DNA from: an uncultured Clostridia bacterium
GTDB lineage: Bacteria; Bacillota; Clostridia; Lachnospirales; Lachnospiraceae
Direction: 5' to 3'
Assembly (NCBI GenBank): GCA_945622055.1
Contig: CALZBV010000004.1
Span: 1 to 30,143 of the forward strand
DNA: 30,143 nt
The notes under the pieces are model-generated. The model did no database searches. It worked only from the letters and a program-made list of their open reading frames with translations, and was not told the origin of the DNA. Within the stretch, counting starts at the first letter, position 1. The number at the start of each line of letters is the position of its first letter. This document shows, piece by piece, positions 16,110-25,083 of this stretch. A program made the translations under genes and the position numbers.

Positions 16110-16997
16110 TTACTCCTTGCTCATGACATATGCAGCTACAGTACCTGCTGCGCAGGTCAGAGCACTTGCAACCACTGCTCCCACCGTAACCGGAACGTCC
16201 GTATTCAATGCATTTAAAAATACCGGAACCGGAGATGACACAACAAGACCAAGGATACCATAGTATGTGGTCTTTCCATGCTTGCGAAGCAGCCACTCAA
16301 TCAGCTTAGCGACAAAGAAAATGCCTAAAAGCACACCGATTCCAAACGGGAACAAAACTGCAAACTTCTCAAACAACACCGGAAAATCCATAGCCTTGAG
16401 CGCAGAAATAAAATCCGTAATCGCAGCAGTGATAGAATTGTAATATCCGATAGCAAGTAAAATCAAAGAACCGCTGACCCCCGGAATCACCATGGCAGAG
16501 GATGTAATCACACCCATTACAACCATAATCAATGCTATTGCAACGGAAGGCTTTACCTCACGCGTCACACCTTCTCCCAGAAACTGCATTCCCTGAATCA
16601 ACGCAAAAAAGAATACGAAAATAATACGGTTCAACCACACATTTTCCTTCCTGCCCGCCTGCTTCTCGGCTTCTCCTGCCACCCTTAGCTTCTTCACAAT
16701 CAGTGGAATACCGCCAACAATGAGCCCGATAAACGCAAATGCCGTCGGAAGCGGAAACTTCACCAGCAAATACTTCGTCAGTAAAAACGCAAATCCGACA
16801 ATTCCCACGCCCATTCCCAGAAAATACGGTAAAAGCGTTATCACACTCTTCTTAAAATGCTTGAACAATCCGGTAATGGAACTGAGCAGCTTATCATAAA
16901 TTCCCATGGTAACCATCATGGTACCGCCACTCACCCCCGGAATAATATTCGCCACACCAATCAGTGCGCCACGCAAAAGATCAAGTAAAAAACTCAT
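16110..16997 (-). CDS. DUF368 family membrane protein
   Basis: 295 aa, about eight to ten hydrophobic helices. The signature PGVSGGT at 20-26 is repeated in a second half (VIPGVSGSL), as in the DUF368 family; recent work ties family members to polyprenyl-phosphate translocation, which I have not verified for this protein. The start is the ATG at 16995-16997, behind AAGGAG; a longer frame to 17054 has no ribosome binding site. It lies between the two Rpn-remnant copies, all on the minus strand. Confidence 0.9.
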   Translation of the reverse strand: MSFLLDLLRGALIGVANIIPGVSGGTMMVTMGIYDKLLSSITGLFKHFKKSVITLLPYFLGMGVGIVGFAFLLTKYLLVKFPLPTAFAFIGLIVGGIPLIVKKLRVAGEAEKQAGRKENVWLNRIIFVFFFALIQGMQFLGEGVTREVKPSVAIALIMVVMGVITSSAMVIPGVSGSLILLAIGYYNSITAAITDFISALKAMDFPVLFEKFAVLFPFGIGVLLGIFFVAKLIEWLLRKHGKTTYYGILGLVVSSPVPVFLNALNTDVPVTVGAVVASALTCAAGTVAAYVMSKE

Positions 16998-17080
16998 ATC
17001 AGACTCCTTATCTAATCCACTTACTCCCAGACATACAATGGTATGCCTGCACATTAATCCTGTCTAACCCCGTAATACAA

Positions 17081-17108
17081 CCCCTTGAAAGCCGAAACTT
17101 TCAAGGGG
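17081..17108. repeat. Hairpin repeat copy B
   Basis: The same 11-bp stem and CCGAAA loop as at 15865-15892 (stem 17081-17091 with 17098-17108). It lies 62 nt after the end of the Rpn-family remnant and upstream of the DUF368 gene. A short T-containing tail (TTGTATT) on the minus strand could make it a weak terminator of the remnant. Confidence 0.8.
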
Positions 17109-17169
17109 TTTCATAACAATCCACAAATTCTTCAAACAGTCCTACTCTCTTTCAAATAAAGTACCAAGC

Positions 17170-17778
17170 CTATGAATTCATTCTGCGAACAAATTCTTCT
17201 TGTGAGATACCGGCTTCCTTAGCCCCTTCAGCCAGGGATAGAAATCCTTCCCGAACCATCTTGGCAAAAGCAAGAAACATCCCTTCTGCTCTTCCTTCCG
17301 CTCTTCCCTCTGCTAAACCTTGAACTCTTCCTTCTGCTAACCCTTGAGCTTTTCCCTCTGCCAAGCCCTCTTCACGTGCAGATTCCCGGATGATTTCTTC
17401 AATTAACCTCTCATCAAACTCTCTCAGGCCCACACTAACCACCTCCGCTCTGTGAGCAATCAAAAAATCCTTTAAGACATCCTGCGAGATACAGGTGACA
17501 ACAGCTTCATCGACTGCCTGCTCCATTACCATTCCGGCCTCAATCCGCTCACGAATCTGCTGAATTAAGAACATATAGTCTGCTAACAGTTTGCATTTTT
17601 GAAGCAGCTCATCATTTTTCCCCTGATTGAGATTAACCATCCGCGCAGTCCACTCAAACTTTCCGGGCGGAGACGGCTGCAAAAACGCATCCGAAAGCCT
17701 TAGCTCTTTTTCGGCCGCCTCCTTTTCCTCTTGCGGAAGAGCCACCTTCATCATATCACAAATCACGCCTTGTGTCAA
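17170..17778 (-). pseudogene. Truncated Rpn/PD-(D/E)XK 'transposase' family protein, nuclease domain missing
   Basis: 202 codons from the TTG at 17776-17778 (two ATGs follow at residues 9 and 10, none with a strong site). From residue 27 (RLSDAF ... NLNQGKNDELLQKCKLLADY ... IREKI-like) it matches the C-terminal half of the Lachnospiraceae PD-(D/E)XK nuclease family transposases. Residues 137-166 are AEG/EGR repeats (for example GLAEGRAEGRAEG), also typical. The N-terminal nuclease domain, about 150 residues in full members, is absent and replaced by 26 residues of unclear origin, so no catalytic residues are present. Whether it is expressed is unknown. A CISQDV/GISQEEF internal repeat (96-101 and 190-196) explains the deletion in the shorter copy at 15885-16043. 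Confidence 0.75.
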
Positions 17779-17821
17779 AATATCTCTTTACTCAGGATAA
17801 AAGTGATATAAAGATAAATAC

Positions 17822-17866
17822 AAAAGAGGCGGTCCAAAGAATCGTCCTTTCATCTTTAGAACCGCC
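17822..17866 (-). terminator. Intrinsic terminator of the HD-domain gene
   Basis: GGCGGT (17828-17833) pairs with ACCGCC (17861-17866), and CAAAGA pairs with TCTTT further inside. On the minus strand it is followed by TCTTTTG. It lies 10 nt after the stop of the HD protein. Confidence 0.65.
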
Positions 17867-17875
17867 GGAATTCCA

Positions 17876-18490
17876 TCATTCCCCCTTGGGAAACTCTGCC
17901 TCCATTGCGGCATTCACCGCATCCTCAGAAGCAGCCATCGCCTGCAAGGTCTTTGTGAGAAGCTCATCCAGCTCCCACCCGAGCTGTTCTGCACCTCTGG
18001 CAATCACCTCGCGGGAACACCCTGCAGCAAATCCGCTGCTCTTATATTTCTTCTTAAGTGACTTTAATTCCATATCCTTTGTACTTTTGGAGGGTCTCAT
18101 AAGCGAAGCCGACCAGATCAGCCCCGTCAGCTCGTCTGCCGCAAAAAGAATCTTCTCCATCTCGTGGACCGGTTCAACCTCAATGACTGTACCATTTCCA
18201 ACCATGATTCCATACCCATGCGAGCAAACCGCATGGATCATGTCCTCACCTACCCCGCCTTCCCGCAGAAGCTCCGGTGCTTTTAAGCAATGCTCGTCCG
18301 GATAAACCTCAAAGTCAATATCATGCAGTAATCCAACAATCCCCCAGTATTCCGCCTCCTGCGCATACCCCTGCTCCACGGCAAACCACCTCATCACCGC
18401 TTCCACAGTAAGCGCATGTTGAATATGGAAAGGATCCTTATTGTACTTCTTTAATAGCTCAAATGCTTTGTCTCTTGAAATGTAGTTCAT
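17876..18490 (-). CDS. HD-domain phosphohydrolase
   Basis: 204 aa cytosolic HD-superfamily metal-dependent hydrolase. Motifs: first His in FHIQHALTVE (H25), HD pair in GLLHDIDFE (56-57), HCLKAPELL and HGYG as later ligand-region histidines, and AADELTGL, the aspartate of the last motif. It resembles the stand-alone HDIG-type hydrolases of clostridia; the substrate, likely a nucleotide or phosphate ester, is unknown. The ATG at 18488-18490 follows AGGAG. Monocistronic, with its own terminator; unrelated neighbours. Confidence 0.92.
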   Translation of the reverse strand: MNYISRDKAFELLKKYNKDPFHIQHALTVEAVMRWFAVEQGYAQEAEYWGIVGLLHDIDFEVYPDEHCLKAPELLREGGVGEDMIHAVCSHGYGIMVGNGTVIEVEPVHEMEKILFAADELTGLIWSASLMRPSKSTKDMELKSLKKKYKSSGFAAGCSREVIARGAEQLGWELDELLTKTLQAMAASEDAVNAAMEAEFPKGE

Positions 18491-18687
18491 GTTTGATTAG
18501 CTCCTATCAATGTCAAATTGTTTCCAGCACAATCTTCATAAACATAGATTGTTTTCTGCGTGTTTTTTATCCTGCAGAACATGCTGTGTCTGTACATGTC
18601 TTGGGTTCGCTTTCTAAATCCTGCGCTCTCTGCAGACAGGTGTCTTCATAAACGTTCGAGCTTTATACCCTATTCTTCAATCGGTTC

Positions 18688-19105
18688 CTATACTTTCTCA
18701 TTCTCTGGCAACATTAACGGCAACTCAATAAGGATCGGCTCTGTTTCTTCTACTTTCCCTTCTGTCAGCTATTCCCGTATCATAGGTTTTAGTCGCTCCG
18801 CATCCAACCTCTTTATCATTGGAAGCATCCCCGGGTATTTCTTTGCGGCCTGCTCGATTTCTTTTCCCTAGCGTATGAAATAATCCTCCAACCTCATCGC
18901 CTGTTCCATGAAAGTATTCCAATTCCAAATGGATACAAAACCAGCTCAACTATACCATCGCCCATAACGGAACTTCCACACCAATAATTTTACCGCGTGA
19001 ATACTGCACCTCGCAAAAAGGTTCAACATACCAAAGCCAAATTGTTGTGGCTGGAAAATCAATAGATTTCGTTGGTTTTCCTAATCTTTTAAGAAACTTG
19101 CTCAT
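18688..19105 (-). pseudogene. Degenerate coding remnant, family not recognised
   Basis: Minus-strand protein-like reading is broken by stops. From 19105 a frame encodes 51 residues (MSKFLKRLGKPTKSIDFPAT...), ending in TAG at 18950. From 18909 in another frame a second piece reads MEQAMRLEDYFIR, stop, then GKEIEQAAKKYPGMLPMIKRL, stop near 18775, and onward to a stop at 18688. The amino acid content (amphipathic, Lys/Glu-rich) looks like real protein, so I take it as a decayed gene rather than noise. I do not recognise the family. It fills most of the gap between 18491 and 19269; the rest of that gap shows nothing I can assign. Confidence 0.5.
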
Positions 19106-19269
19106 CCCACTGCTTATCTAATATCAATAAAATATACATGTTAGCAATTCTGCAGTCAGCAATCACTGGGTGCCTTGCTTCCACTATTCTCTCATAGCTC
19201 TTTTCTGTTACGCTATCTATAGATATTAACAGCTATAATATCTTACAAGTAACATCAAACAATTACATA

Positions 19270-20364
19270 TTACACTGCATACAATACCATATCAAAACAA
19301 CCCTCCGAATGCTGCCTCAACACATAATGATAATCGCTTCTTATTTCTTTAATAGTTTTCGGCAGTTCATATATATCCTCTATTTTATGATATGCGCAAA
19401 TTGCTAATTTGGGCTTACTACTCATAATTATTCTTTTCGAACCATATAATGCTTCTTTCTCTGCTCCTTCAACATCCATTTTAATAAAGCTCGGTAATGG
19501 CTTTTCCTTTTCATCAGAAAAAAAATCATCTAATGAAACTACTTCTATCGAAAAAACATCATTTCCTGTCCTAATACATGAACCAGCTAAATTAACAGAG
19601 TTTTCATAAAATGATAGCACCATATTACGACTCCATAGTCCCTTCTGAATCACTTCAACATTTGAATACTTTTTTAACAAAGCTACCGCTTTATTGTAAT
19701 TTTCATTGCTCGGCTCAAACGAATAAACACTAGTATACTGATTATTCACTTTTCTGATAAACTCTTCTGCAGTATCTCCTACATAAGCACCCGCATCAAC
19801 AAATACCTCTGCTTGACCTAAGGAAATCACCTTCTCATAATAACGATCTGCCTTTGTATTAATCCGCATAGGCTCATCCAATATATACATCCTCATCCGA
19901 TCTAATACCAATTGCTTCGATACTTCATCATCAAAAAAATTATACACCCATCTGTATCCATCAATATATGAAAGAAATTCTGTCGGTGATGTGAAATACG
20001 GATGACTTACAGGACAAGAAATAATCTGTTCCTCCCCATACCCTTGTTGTCTTAGGCTTTTGCATATTTCATCATTATAACTATATGAACAAACCAAAAT
20101 TACTGCATCAGGGTACTTTTGACACAGAACATCAAGATTAATGATATCAAACTCATTGTACTTTCCTTGCAAATACGTATCACATATCCCAACAACTGGC
20201 AATTCTAACTCTTTACAGGCTTCAAGAAATGCGCGCGTCGATCGACCAGCACCATATAATATAAGTGGTCTTTTTCCTGCCATCTCAACTCTTTGCTTGA
20301 TTGTTTGACACGGCTTGCTGTCCTTCCATACCAATTTTATTTTCTCATAAATATAATCCACCAT
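19270..20364 (-). CDS. FkbM family SAM-dependent methyltransferase
   Basis: 364 aa. The N-terminal half has a Rossmann-like fold with GAGRST at 38-43, resembling the nucleotide-sugar binding part seen in sugar-modifying FkbM proteins. The C-terminal half is the FkbM methyltransferase: VDAGAYVGDT (189-198), FEP (216-218), KMDVEGAE (295-302). It probably O-methylates a sugar of the glycan. The ATG at 20362-20364 follows AAAGGAGAGAATGAA. It lies 87 nt after the pyruvyl transferase gene, the last gene of the operon. The sequence is AT-rich like the rest of 19270-26034. No convincing terminator was seen after it. Confidence 0.9.
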   Translation of the reverse strand: MVDYIYEKIKLVWKDSKPCQTIKQRVEMAGKRPLILYGAGRSTRAFLEACKELELPVVGICDTYLQGKYNEFDIINLDVLCQKYPDAVILVCSYSYNDEICKSLRQQGYGEEQIISCPVSHPYFTSPTEFLSYIDGYRWVYNFFDDEVSKQLVLDRMRMYILDEPMRINTKADRYYEKVISLGQAEVFVDAGAYVGDTAEEFIRKVNNQYTSVYSFEPSNENYNKAVALLKKYSNVEVIQKGLWSRNMVLSFYENSVNLAGSCIRTGNDVFSIEVVSLDDFFSDEKEKPLPSFIKMDVEGAEKEALYGSKRIIMSSKPKLAICAYHKIEDIYELPKTIKEIRSDYHYVLRQHSEGCFDMVLYAV

Positions 20365-20451
20365 TTCATTCTCTCCTTTATGTTATCCCCGATTAACCTT
20401 AGGAAAATTCCTAACTATCTTTATATATTCCTTATGTTATGGATAGATATT

Positions 20452-21474
20452 TTACATAAATGACTTTGTCAAAACCTTCTCCAAGCCATGAAAATATTTC
20501 ATCAATTGTGAGTTATCGTATCTTTTTCCTTTTCCCTGCACCTCTTCAATCATTGATTCTACATCCATATCTTCTTTCATTACTTTTAAATATGGTATGT
20601 TCTTTATCCACTCATAAACCCCACTAACTTTTCCACTACAGTTATCAAATGCAACACAAGGTGTTCCTGTTATCGCTGCAAATATCATTCCATGAAGACG
20701 GTCTGTGATTACTAATTCTGCTCGAGAAAATTCCACAAACTTTTCTTTGCAATACTGTTCGCCTTCAGAATAATGAAAACGTTCTGTCAACACTGTTGAT
20801 AAATTCCTCGCTTCCATTCCTTTTTTTTCAACAATTTTATATATTTCTTCTTTCTTCTTCTCCGAAAGCACACGCTCTTTATCGGTTCTGAAGCAGCAAA
20901 TTACTCCCCTTCTTTCCTCTTCATAATTGTTTCCTTGCAAATACAATACCATATCAGGAAAATAGTGTATTGTTGTAATATTAAAATTTTGCTTAACAAA
21001 TTTATATGATTTATAGTCCCTCAAGCACAAATGTAAATCATTATGTTTTTCATATATTTTTTTTGAAACCCCAAATTCTATATTTCCTTGTTCGGTATCT
21101 TCAAAAAAAATAGTTTGTGGAAAAATAACCACCTTATTTTGAGGATACTCCTGAATCACTGTTCTAACCAAATTTTCTTCTCTTATCCACAAACTCCCTA
21201 AAAATCCGCCACCAGTAATAACAATAACATCTTCCGTACTTACTCGATTTTGAATTACAGAGTGCATTGCTTCAAATAACCTTCCAGGGATTTCATAAAC
21301 ATTCTTTTCAGGAAACATATCTTTTAAAAACATTCGCTCTGCCATTGCTATAGCATGGTCTCCTAAATTCCAGTGTTCTGGCGTACCAATCAAAAGAATT
21401 CCCGGATTTCGCTTTTCTGGAAGTAAAGAATTCAATTCCTCATACCTAGGGAACACTATATTCGCATCCTTCAT
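20452..21474 (-). CDS. Polysaccharide pyruvyl transferase family protein
   Basis: 340 aa, of the CsaB/WcaK-like pyruvyl transferase family that adds ketal pyruvate to sugars in surface glycans. Motifs: NLGDHAIA at 36-43, ITGGGFLGSLW, CLRDYKSY, and RLHGMIFAAITGTPCVAFDN. The ATG at 21472-21474 follows AAAGGAGAATTAT; a GTG at 21504 would extend it by 10 codons and overlap the radical SAM gene's stop, but lacks its own ribosome binding site. 26 nt after the radical SAM gene. Some members of this family may do other nucleotidyl or acyl transfers, so pyruvylation is inferred. Confidence 0.87.
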   Translation of the reverse strand: MKDANIVFPRYEELNSLLPEKRNPGILLIGTPEHWNLGDHAIAMAERMFLKDMFPEKNVYEIPGRLFEAMHSVIQNRVSTEDVIVITGGGFLGSLWIREENLVRTVIQEYPQNKVVIFPQTIFFEDTEQGNIEFGVSKKIYEKHNDLHLCLRDYKSYKFVKQNFNITTIHYFPDMVLYLQGNNYEEERRGVICCFRTDKERVLSEKKKEEIYKIVEKKGMEARNLSTVLTERFHYSEGEQYCKEKFVEFSRAELVITDRLHGMIFAAITGTPCVAFDNCSGKVSGVYEWIKNIPYLKVMKEDMDVESMIEEVQGKGKRYDNSQLMKYFHGLEKVLTKSFM

Positions 21475-21500
21475 GTATAATTCTCCTTTCAAACCAAATG

Positions 21501-22487
21501 TCACTCTCCCAATTTTTGCGACATAAACTCTTTCATTTTAGGCTGGAGCCATTCTCTCCCCTCAACATCTATACGATTTCTTAATTCTGCATAGGACGGT
21601 GTCTCTAGTTCCACGATATTCCCCAAAGCCAAAAATGCATGTCCATTATAACAATGTGGCAACTTACATGCAGTCCCGACCGCCTCAGTCTTTATAGGTC
21701 GATTCATATCTTCATAGATATTATCAATCTCTTTTTCCCAATAGCATTGCTTCACAGAGCCCGTAACAATGTTGATACATAAACTCCATTCACCGGCATG
21801 GCAATATTCATTTCGCTTTTGGTAGAAAATGCTTTCCTTAAAGTCAAATAACTCTGAATTAAAGCTTCCCCATATTTTTTTATTCTCCTCCAGTGAATAA
21901 TCTGACAGAATACCGATTTCTTTCGTTCTCTCATCACGTGCAATAGTTACATGACAAAATGCGCCAGCCTCTTTCACACACATAGACTTTACCTCATCTA
22001 TGTATGGAATCAATTCATCATTTGAAGTAATCTCTATTGTAAACGATATCTGAGCTCTCTTCAATTTAGACACATTATTCCAAAACACATCCAACATTTT
22101 TCTTTCCTTTAGCTGTAAGTAATGAAATGATAGCTTAATGAATAACCGCTCACGATTTTCTTCAGAGAACTCTGCAAGCTCATCAAATCGTTTTGACAAC
22201 GTTCCATTAGTCACAATTGATATATAATGACCTTCAGCCAGCAAAACTTGTACCAAAGGTATTACATCATTAGAAAGCAAAGTTTCTCCTCCAGCACAAA
22301 GATTGATAAGACAACACCCTCCAAGTCTTTCTTTCGAAAGTGCTTTAGCTATTGTTTCAGGAGAATGAGGTAATTTCATGAGCTTGTCTTGGAACTTACC
22401 AGAATATCCAATATAGCAATAATGACAATTCAGATTACAAGTTTTTGTATCGATATAACAATCAATAAACTTCTTTAATTTATCCAT
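21501..22487 (-). CDS. Radical SAM enzyme with C-terminal cysteine cluster
   Basis: 328 aa. CNLNCHYC gives the CX3CX2C cluster of radical SAM enzymes (Cys17, 21, 24); GGET at 66-69 and TNGT at 93-96 fit the SAM-binding core. A second set of cysteines at 229, 237, 248, 274 and 279 looks like a SPASM/Twitch-type site for one more iron-sulfur cluster. No precursor peptide gene is nearby. Its place in a glycan operon, 26 nt before a pyruvyl transferase, suggests it modifies a sugar, a glycan carrier or the flagellin itself, but the reaction is not predicted. ATG at 22485-22487. Confidence 0.88.
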   Translation of the reverse strand: MDKLKKFIDCYIDTKTCNLNCHYCYIGYSGKFQDKLMKLPHSPETIAKALSKERLGGCCLINLCAGGETLLSNDVIPLVQVLLAEGHYISIVTNGTLSKRFDELAEFSEENRERLFIKLSFHYLQLKERKMLDVFWNNVSKLKRAQISFTIEITSNDELIPYIDEVKSMCVKEAGAFCHVTIARDERTKEIGILSDYSLEENKKIWGSFNSELFDFKESIFYQKRNEYCHAGEWSLCINIVTGSVKQCYWEKEIDNIYEDMNRPIKTEAVGTACKLPHCYNGHAFLALGNIVELETPSYAELRNRIDVEGREWLQPKMKEFMSQKLGE

Positions 22488-22515
22488 GTTATTATATTTC
22501 CTCTTGAGGTGTTAG

Positions 22516-23484
22516 TTAAACTTCTTTGCTCCATCTTGCAAGTAACCGAGGCATCAAAATCATGCCCAAACCTTTACATTTTTCTTGTATGGATATATTG
22601 TCAAAAATAATTTTTCTATATGTTCTACAAAATAATTTTCTAATTTCTCTGCACCGTGGAATATCTTTCCAGTCTGATTTTTCTAACTTTATATATGCTC
22701 GTAACAATAGACGCCGAGCCGACCGGAATGCCATATTCTCCATTTCAGCATATTCTCTTTCGCGAGCAAATAAGACTCTATCGCAAAAAGCTTCCATTCC
22801 ATCTAACCGTCGCACAGAAAACTTTTCACTCATAATACTGTCATCTCTCTGTACATACATATAGAGAGGTCTCCTGACACAAGATACTTTATCACATTTA
22901 TCAAACAAATGATGAACCACAAATTCGTCTTCATGAGTTTTTCCTCTTGGAAAGAATTCCTGATTAAGTAATCTCCTTGAATACAATCGATTCCATGCCG
23001 GAACATAATACCATCTATAGTTCTGACCCAACTTACAAAGAATTTCATTTTTTGTAAGCACCTCATCAATAATTGGCATGTCATCATTTCTTCCGCAAAT
23101 ACTTTTCCCTTCTTCATCTACATAGAGATAATTACATATTACTAGATCTGATCCATCTTTTAAAATACGTTCCATCATACATGCTAGCATATCATGTTCA
23201 ATAAAATCATCACTGTCAACAAATGCAAGATAATCTCCAGATGAAGCTATATACCCGTCATTCCGTGCCATAGATAATCCTTCATTTTTTTTGTGAATCA
23301 CAACAACTCTTTTGTCTTTTCGGGCATACTCATCACAAATCGTTCCGCATGTATCTGGCGATCCATCATCTACTAATATTACTTCAATATTTTCATATGA
23401 CTGGTTCAATACGCTGTCTACACATCTTCTTATATACTTTTCAACTTTATAAACAGGAATAATTACACTAATTTTTTCTTCCAT
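22516..23484 (-). CDS. GT2 family glycosyltransferase
   Basis: 322 aa, inverting GT-A fold. N-terminus VSVIIPVYKVEKYIRRCVDSVLNQ (6-29), VDDGS 38-42, DSDD 90-93 metal/nucleotide-sugar binding, with about 220 further residues, including a basic C-terminal region. The start is the ATG at 23482-23484, behind AAGGAAG; a longer frame from 23511 overlaps the preceding gene. 28 nt before the radical SAM gene. Donor and acceptor unknown. Confidence 0.92.
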   Translation of the reverse strand: MEEKISVIIPVYKVEKYIRRCVDSVLNQSYENIEVILVDDGSPDTCGTICDEYARKDKRVVVIHKKNEGLSMARNDGYIASSGDYLAFVDSDDFIEHDMLACMMERILKDGSDLVICNYLYVDEEGKSICGRNDDMPIIDEVLTKNEILCKLGQNYRWYYVPAWNRLYSRRLLNQEFFPRGKTHEDEFVVHHLFDKCDKVSCVRRPLYMYVQRDDSIMSEKFSVRRLDGMEAFCDRVLFAREREYAEMENMAFRSARRLLLRAYIKLEKSDWKDIPRCREIRKLFCRTYRKIIFDNISIQEKCKGLGMILMPRLLARWSKEV

Positions 23485-23498
23485 AGCCTCTTCCTTGT

Positions 23499-25073
23499 TC
23501 AATCTAAGCATTTACTAAAATAAGCAGTATACTCATCTACAATACCCATCCCTACCAATTCCTTGTATTCCTCTTTAGCCTCTTCTAGTGCCTGAATATC
23601 CAATAAAAATTTCGTCTTAATCTCTTTAGCCAAAACAAACTCAGACACATTTTCCAGCATAGCTGCTATGCTTATCCACGTTTCTAATATCTCGGCTGAA
23701 TATTGTGGGTAATTCTCATTTAAGAACTGCTCTCTACAATAGGCAATCGCTTCATCTTGTTTTTCTTGATAAATTTTATATACTAAAAATGCATGTGTCT
23801 GAACAAAACCCGAAACATCAAGCAGTCTATTTACCAGATTATTCTTGCTAATCCTTTTTAGCAAATGAACTATTGCATTTACATCTGCATTATTATCGTT
23901 GGTTAATAAAACTAATAAATGTCCAAATGCTTTTTCATATTCTTCATTTACCAGATAAACTATTACTGAAGGATTCAATATTGCGACAGAGAATTCTTTT
24001 TTAGAAAGAACTCCTTTCCATTTTTCAAAAAGTAGCTCAAAAATTTCATAACAGCAGCTCAAACGCTCTTCATCGCCAGCATCATCAAATAGAGATAATA
24101 CACAATATAATAAATCATTCGAATATCTTTTTACCGCATCTATTCCTGGAAAAATCAATGTATTTACATTTTCTCTATGAAATAATTCTCGAGATTCCTC
24201 CTTTTGATAAATATATCGCAGTTGTTCTAATTTCTCCTTTTCGTTTTTTTCCTTTTGAGTCATGATCAATCGAGTCGTATCAATGACAGCATTTCCGTAT
24301 ACATGATAGAGAAAGCGCTCAGTCATTTCTGTCAATTCAGATTTCTCACGCAAAAAATTACATACAAAATTAAAAAGAATCCCATCAGAATCTAGTCTGC
24401 CTTTAGCGAACTGTCTGCTTGTCCCAGTAACCCCAACCCGATAAAAGTAAAGTACATCAGGACATATACAAACTCTGTCTGCTTCATATAATGCGTTGAA
24501 CATATACAAAGTATCGCCGCCATATCCACCATATTCGTCTACATGAGGAAACCTTGATAAATTCATGTTCTCTATTACTTTCTTAGAAAACATTACTCCC
24601 CAAATGGTGCGAAAAAGCTGATATACCTGCGGGATCCATTTTCCCGTCTCAGAGATACCAAAACTTATTTCATTCGAAGGTCCTGCCTCTACTCTATGAC
24701 CATCCGGATAAACAAACTCAAAACTACATACCGAAATATCACTATTGGTTTCCTGAAGAGTAAATAGTAAGGTTTCCAAATAATTCTCAGCATACCAATC
24801 ATCACCATCAATTGTAGTAAGATATTCATTATTATCATTTATGATGATTCTAGCATATTTCGAAATTCCTTCATTGGCTTTGCATTCAACTACCTCGATT
24901 CGTTTATCTACTTTCGCATATTCACTAACAATCTCCTTAGTTGCTTCTCCAACTAAGATATAAAACCTAAAATTATTATATGTTTGTGCTAAAACACTCT
25001 GTATTGCCTGATGCAAAGTATCTTCATTCCTTAACACCTTCATAAATATTCCGATACGTCTACTTTGATTCAT
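23499..25073 (-). CDS. GT2 family glycosyltransferase with long helical C-terminus
   Basis: 524 aa. The N-terminal GT-A domain (about 5-260) has DGDDW at 89-93 as its metal-binding motif. The following 260 residues are predominantly helical, without a recognised domain. The ATG at 25071-25073 follows AAAGGAGATAGG. 10 nt from the upstream and 14 nt from the downstream glycosyltransferase. Role: adding a sugar to the same glycan is inferred from position. Confidence 0.9.
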   Translation of the reverse strand: MNQSRRIGIFMKVLRNEDTLHQAIQSVLAQTYNNFRFYILVGEATKEIVSEYAKVDKRIEVVECKANEGISKYARIIINDNNEYLTTIDGDDWYAENYLETLLFTLQETNSDISVCSFEFVYPDGHRVEAGPSNEISFGISETGKWIPQVYQLFRTIWGVMFSKKVIENMNLSRFPHVDEYGGYGGDTLYMFNALYEADRVCICPDVLYFYRVGVTGTSRQFAKGRLDSDGILFNFVCNFLREKSELTEMTERFLYHVYGNAVIDTTRLIMTQKEKNEKEKLEQLRYIYQKEESRELFHRENVNTLIFPGIDAVKRYSNDLLYCVLSLFDDAGDEERLSCCYEIFELLFEKWKGVLSKKEFSVAILNPSVIVYLVNEEYEKAFGHLLVLLTNDNNADVNAIVHLLKRISKNNLVNRLLDVSGFVQTHAFLVYKIYQEKQDEAIAYCREQFLNENYPQYSAEILETWISIAAMLENVSEFVLAKEIKTKFLLDIQALEEAKEEYKELVGMGIVDEYTAYFSKCLD

Positions 25074-25083
25074 CCTATCTCCT

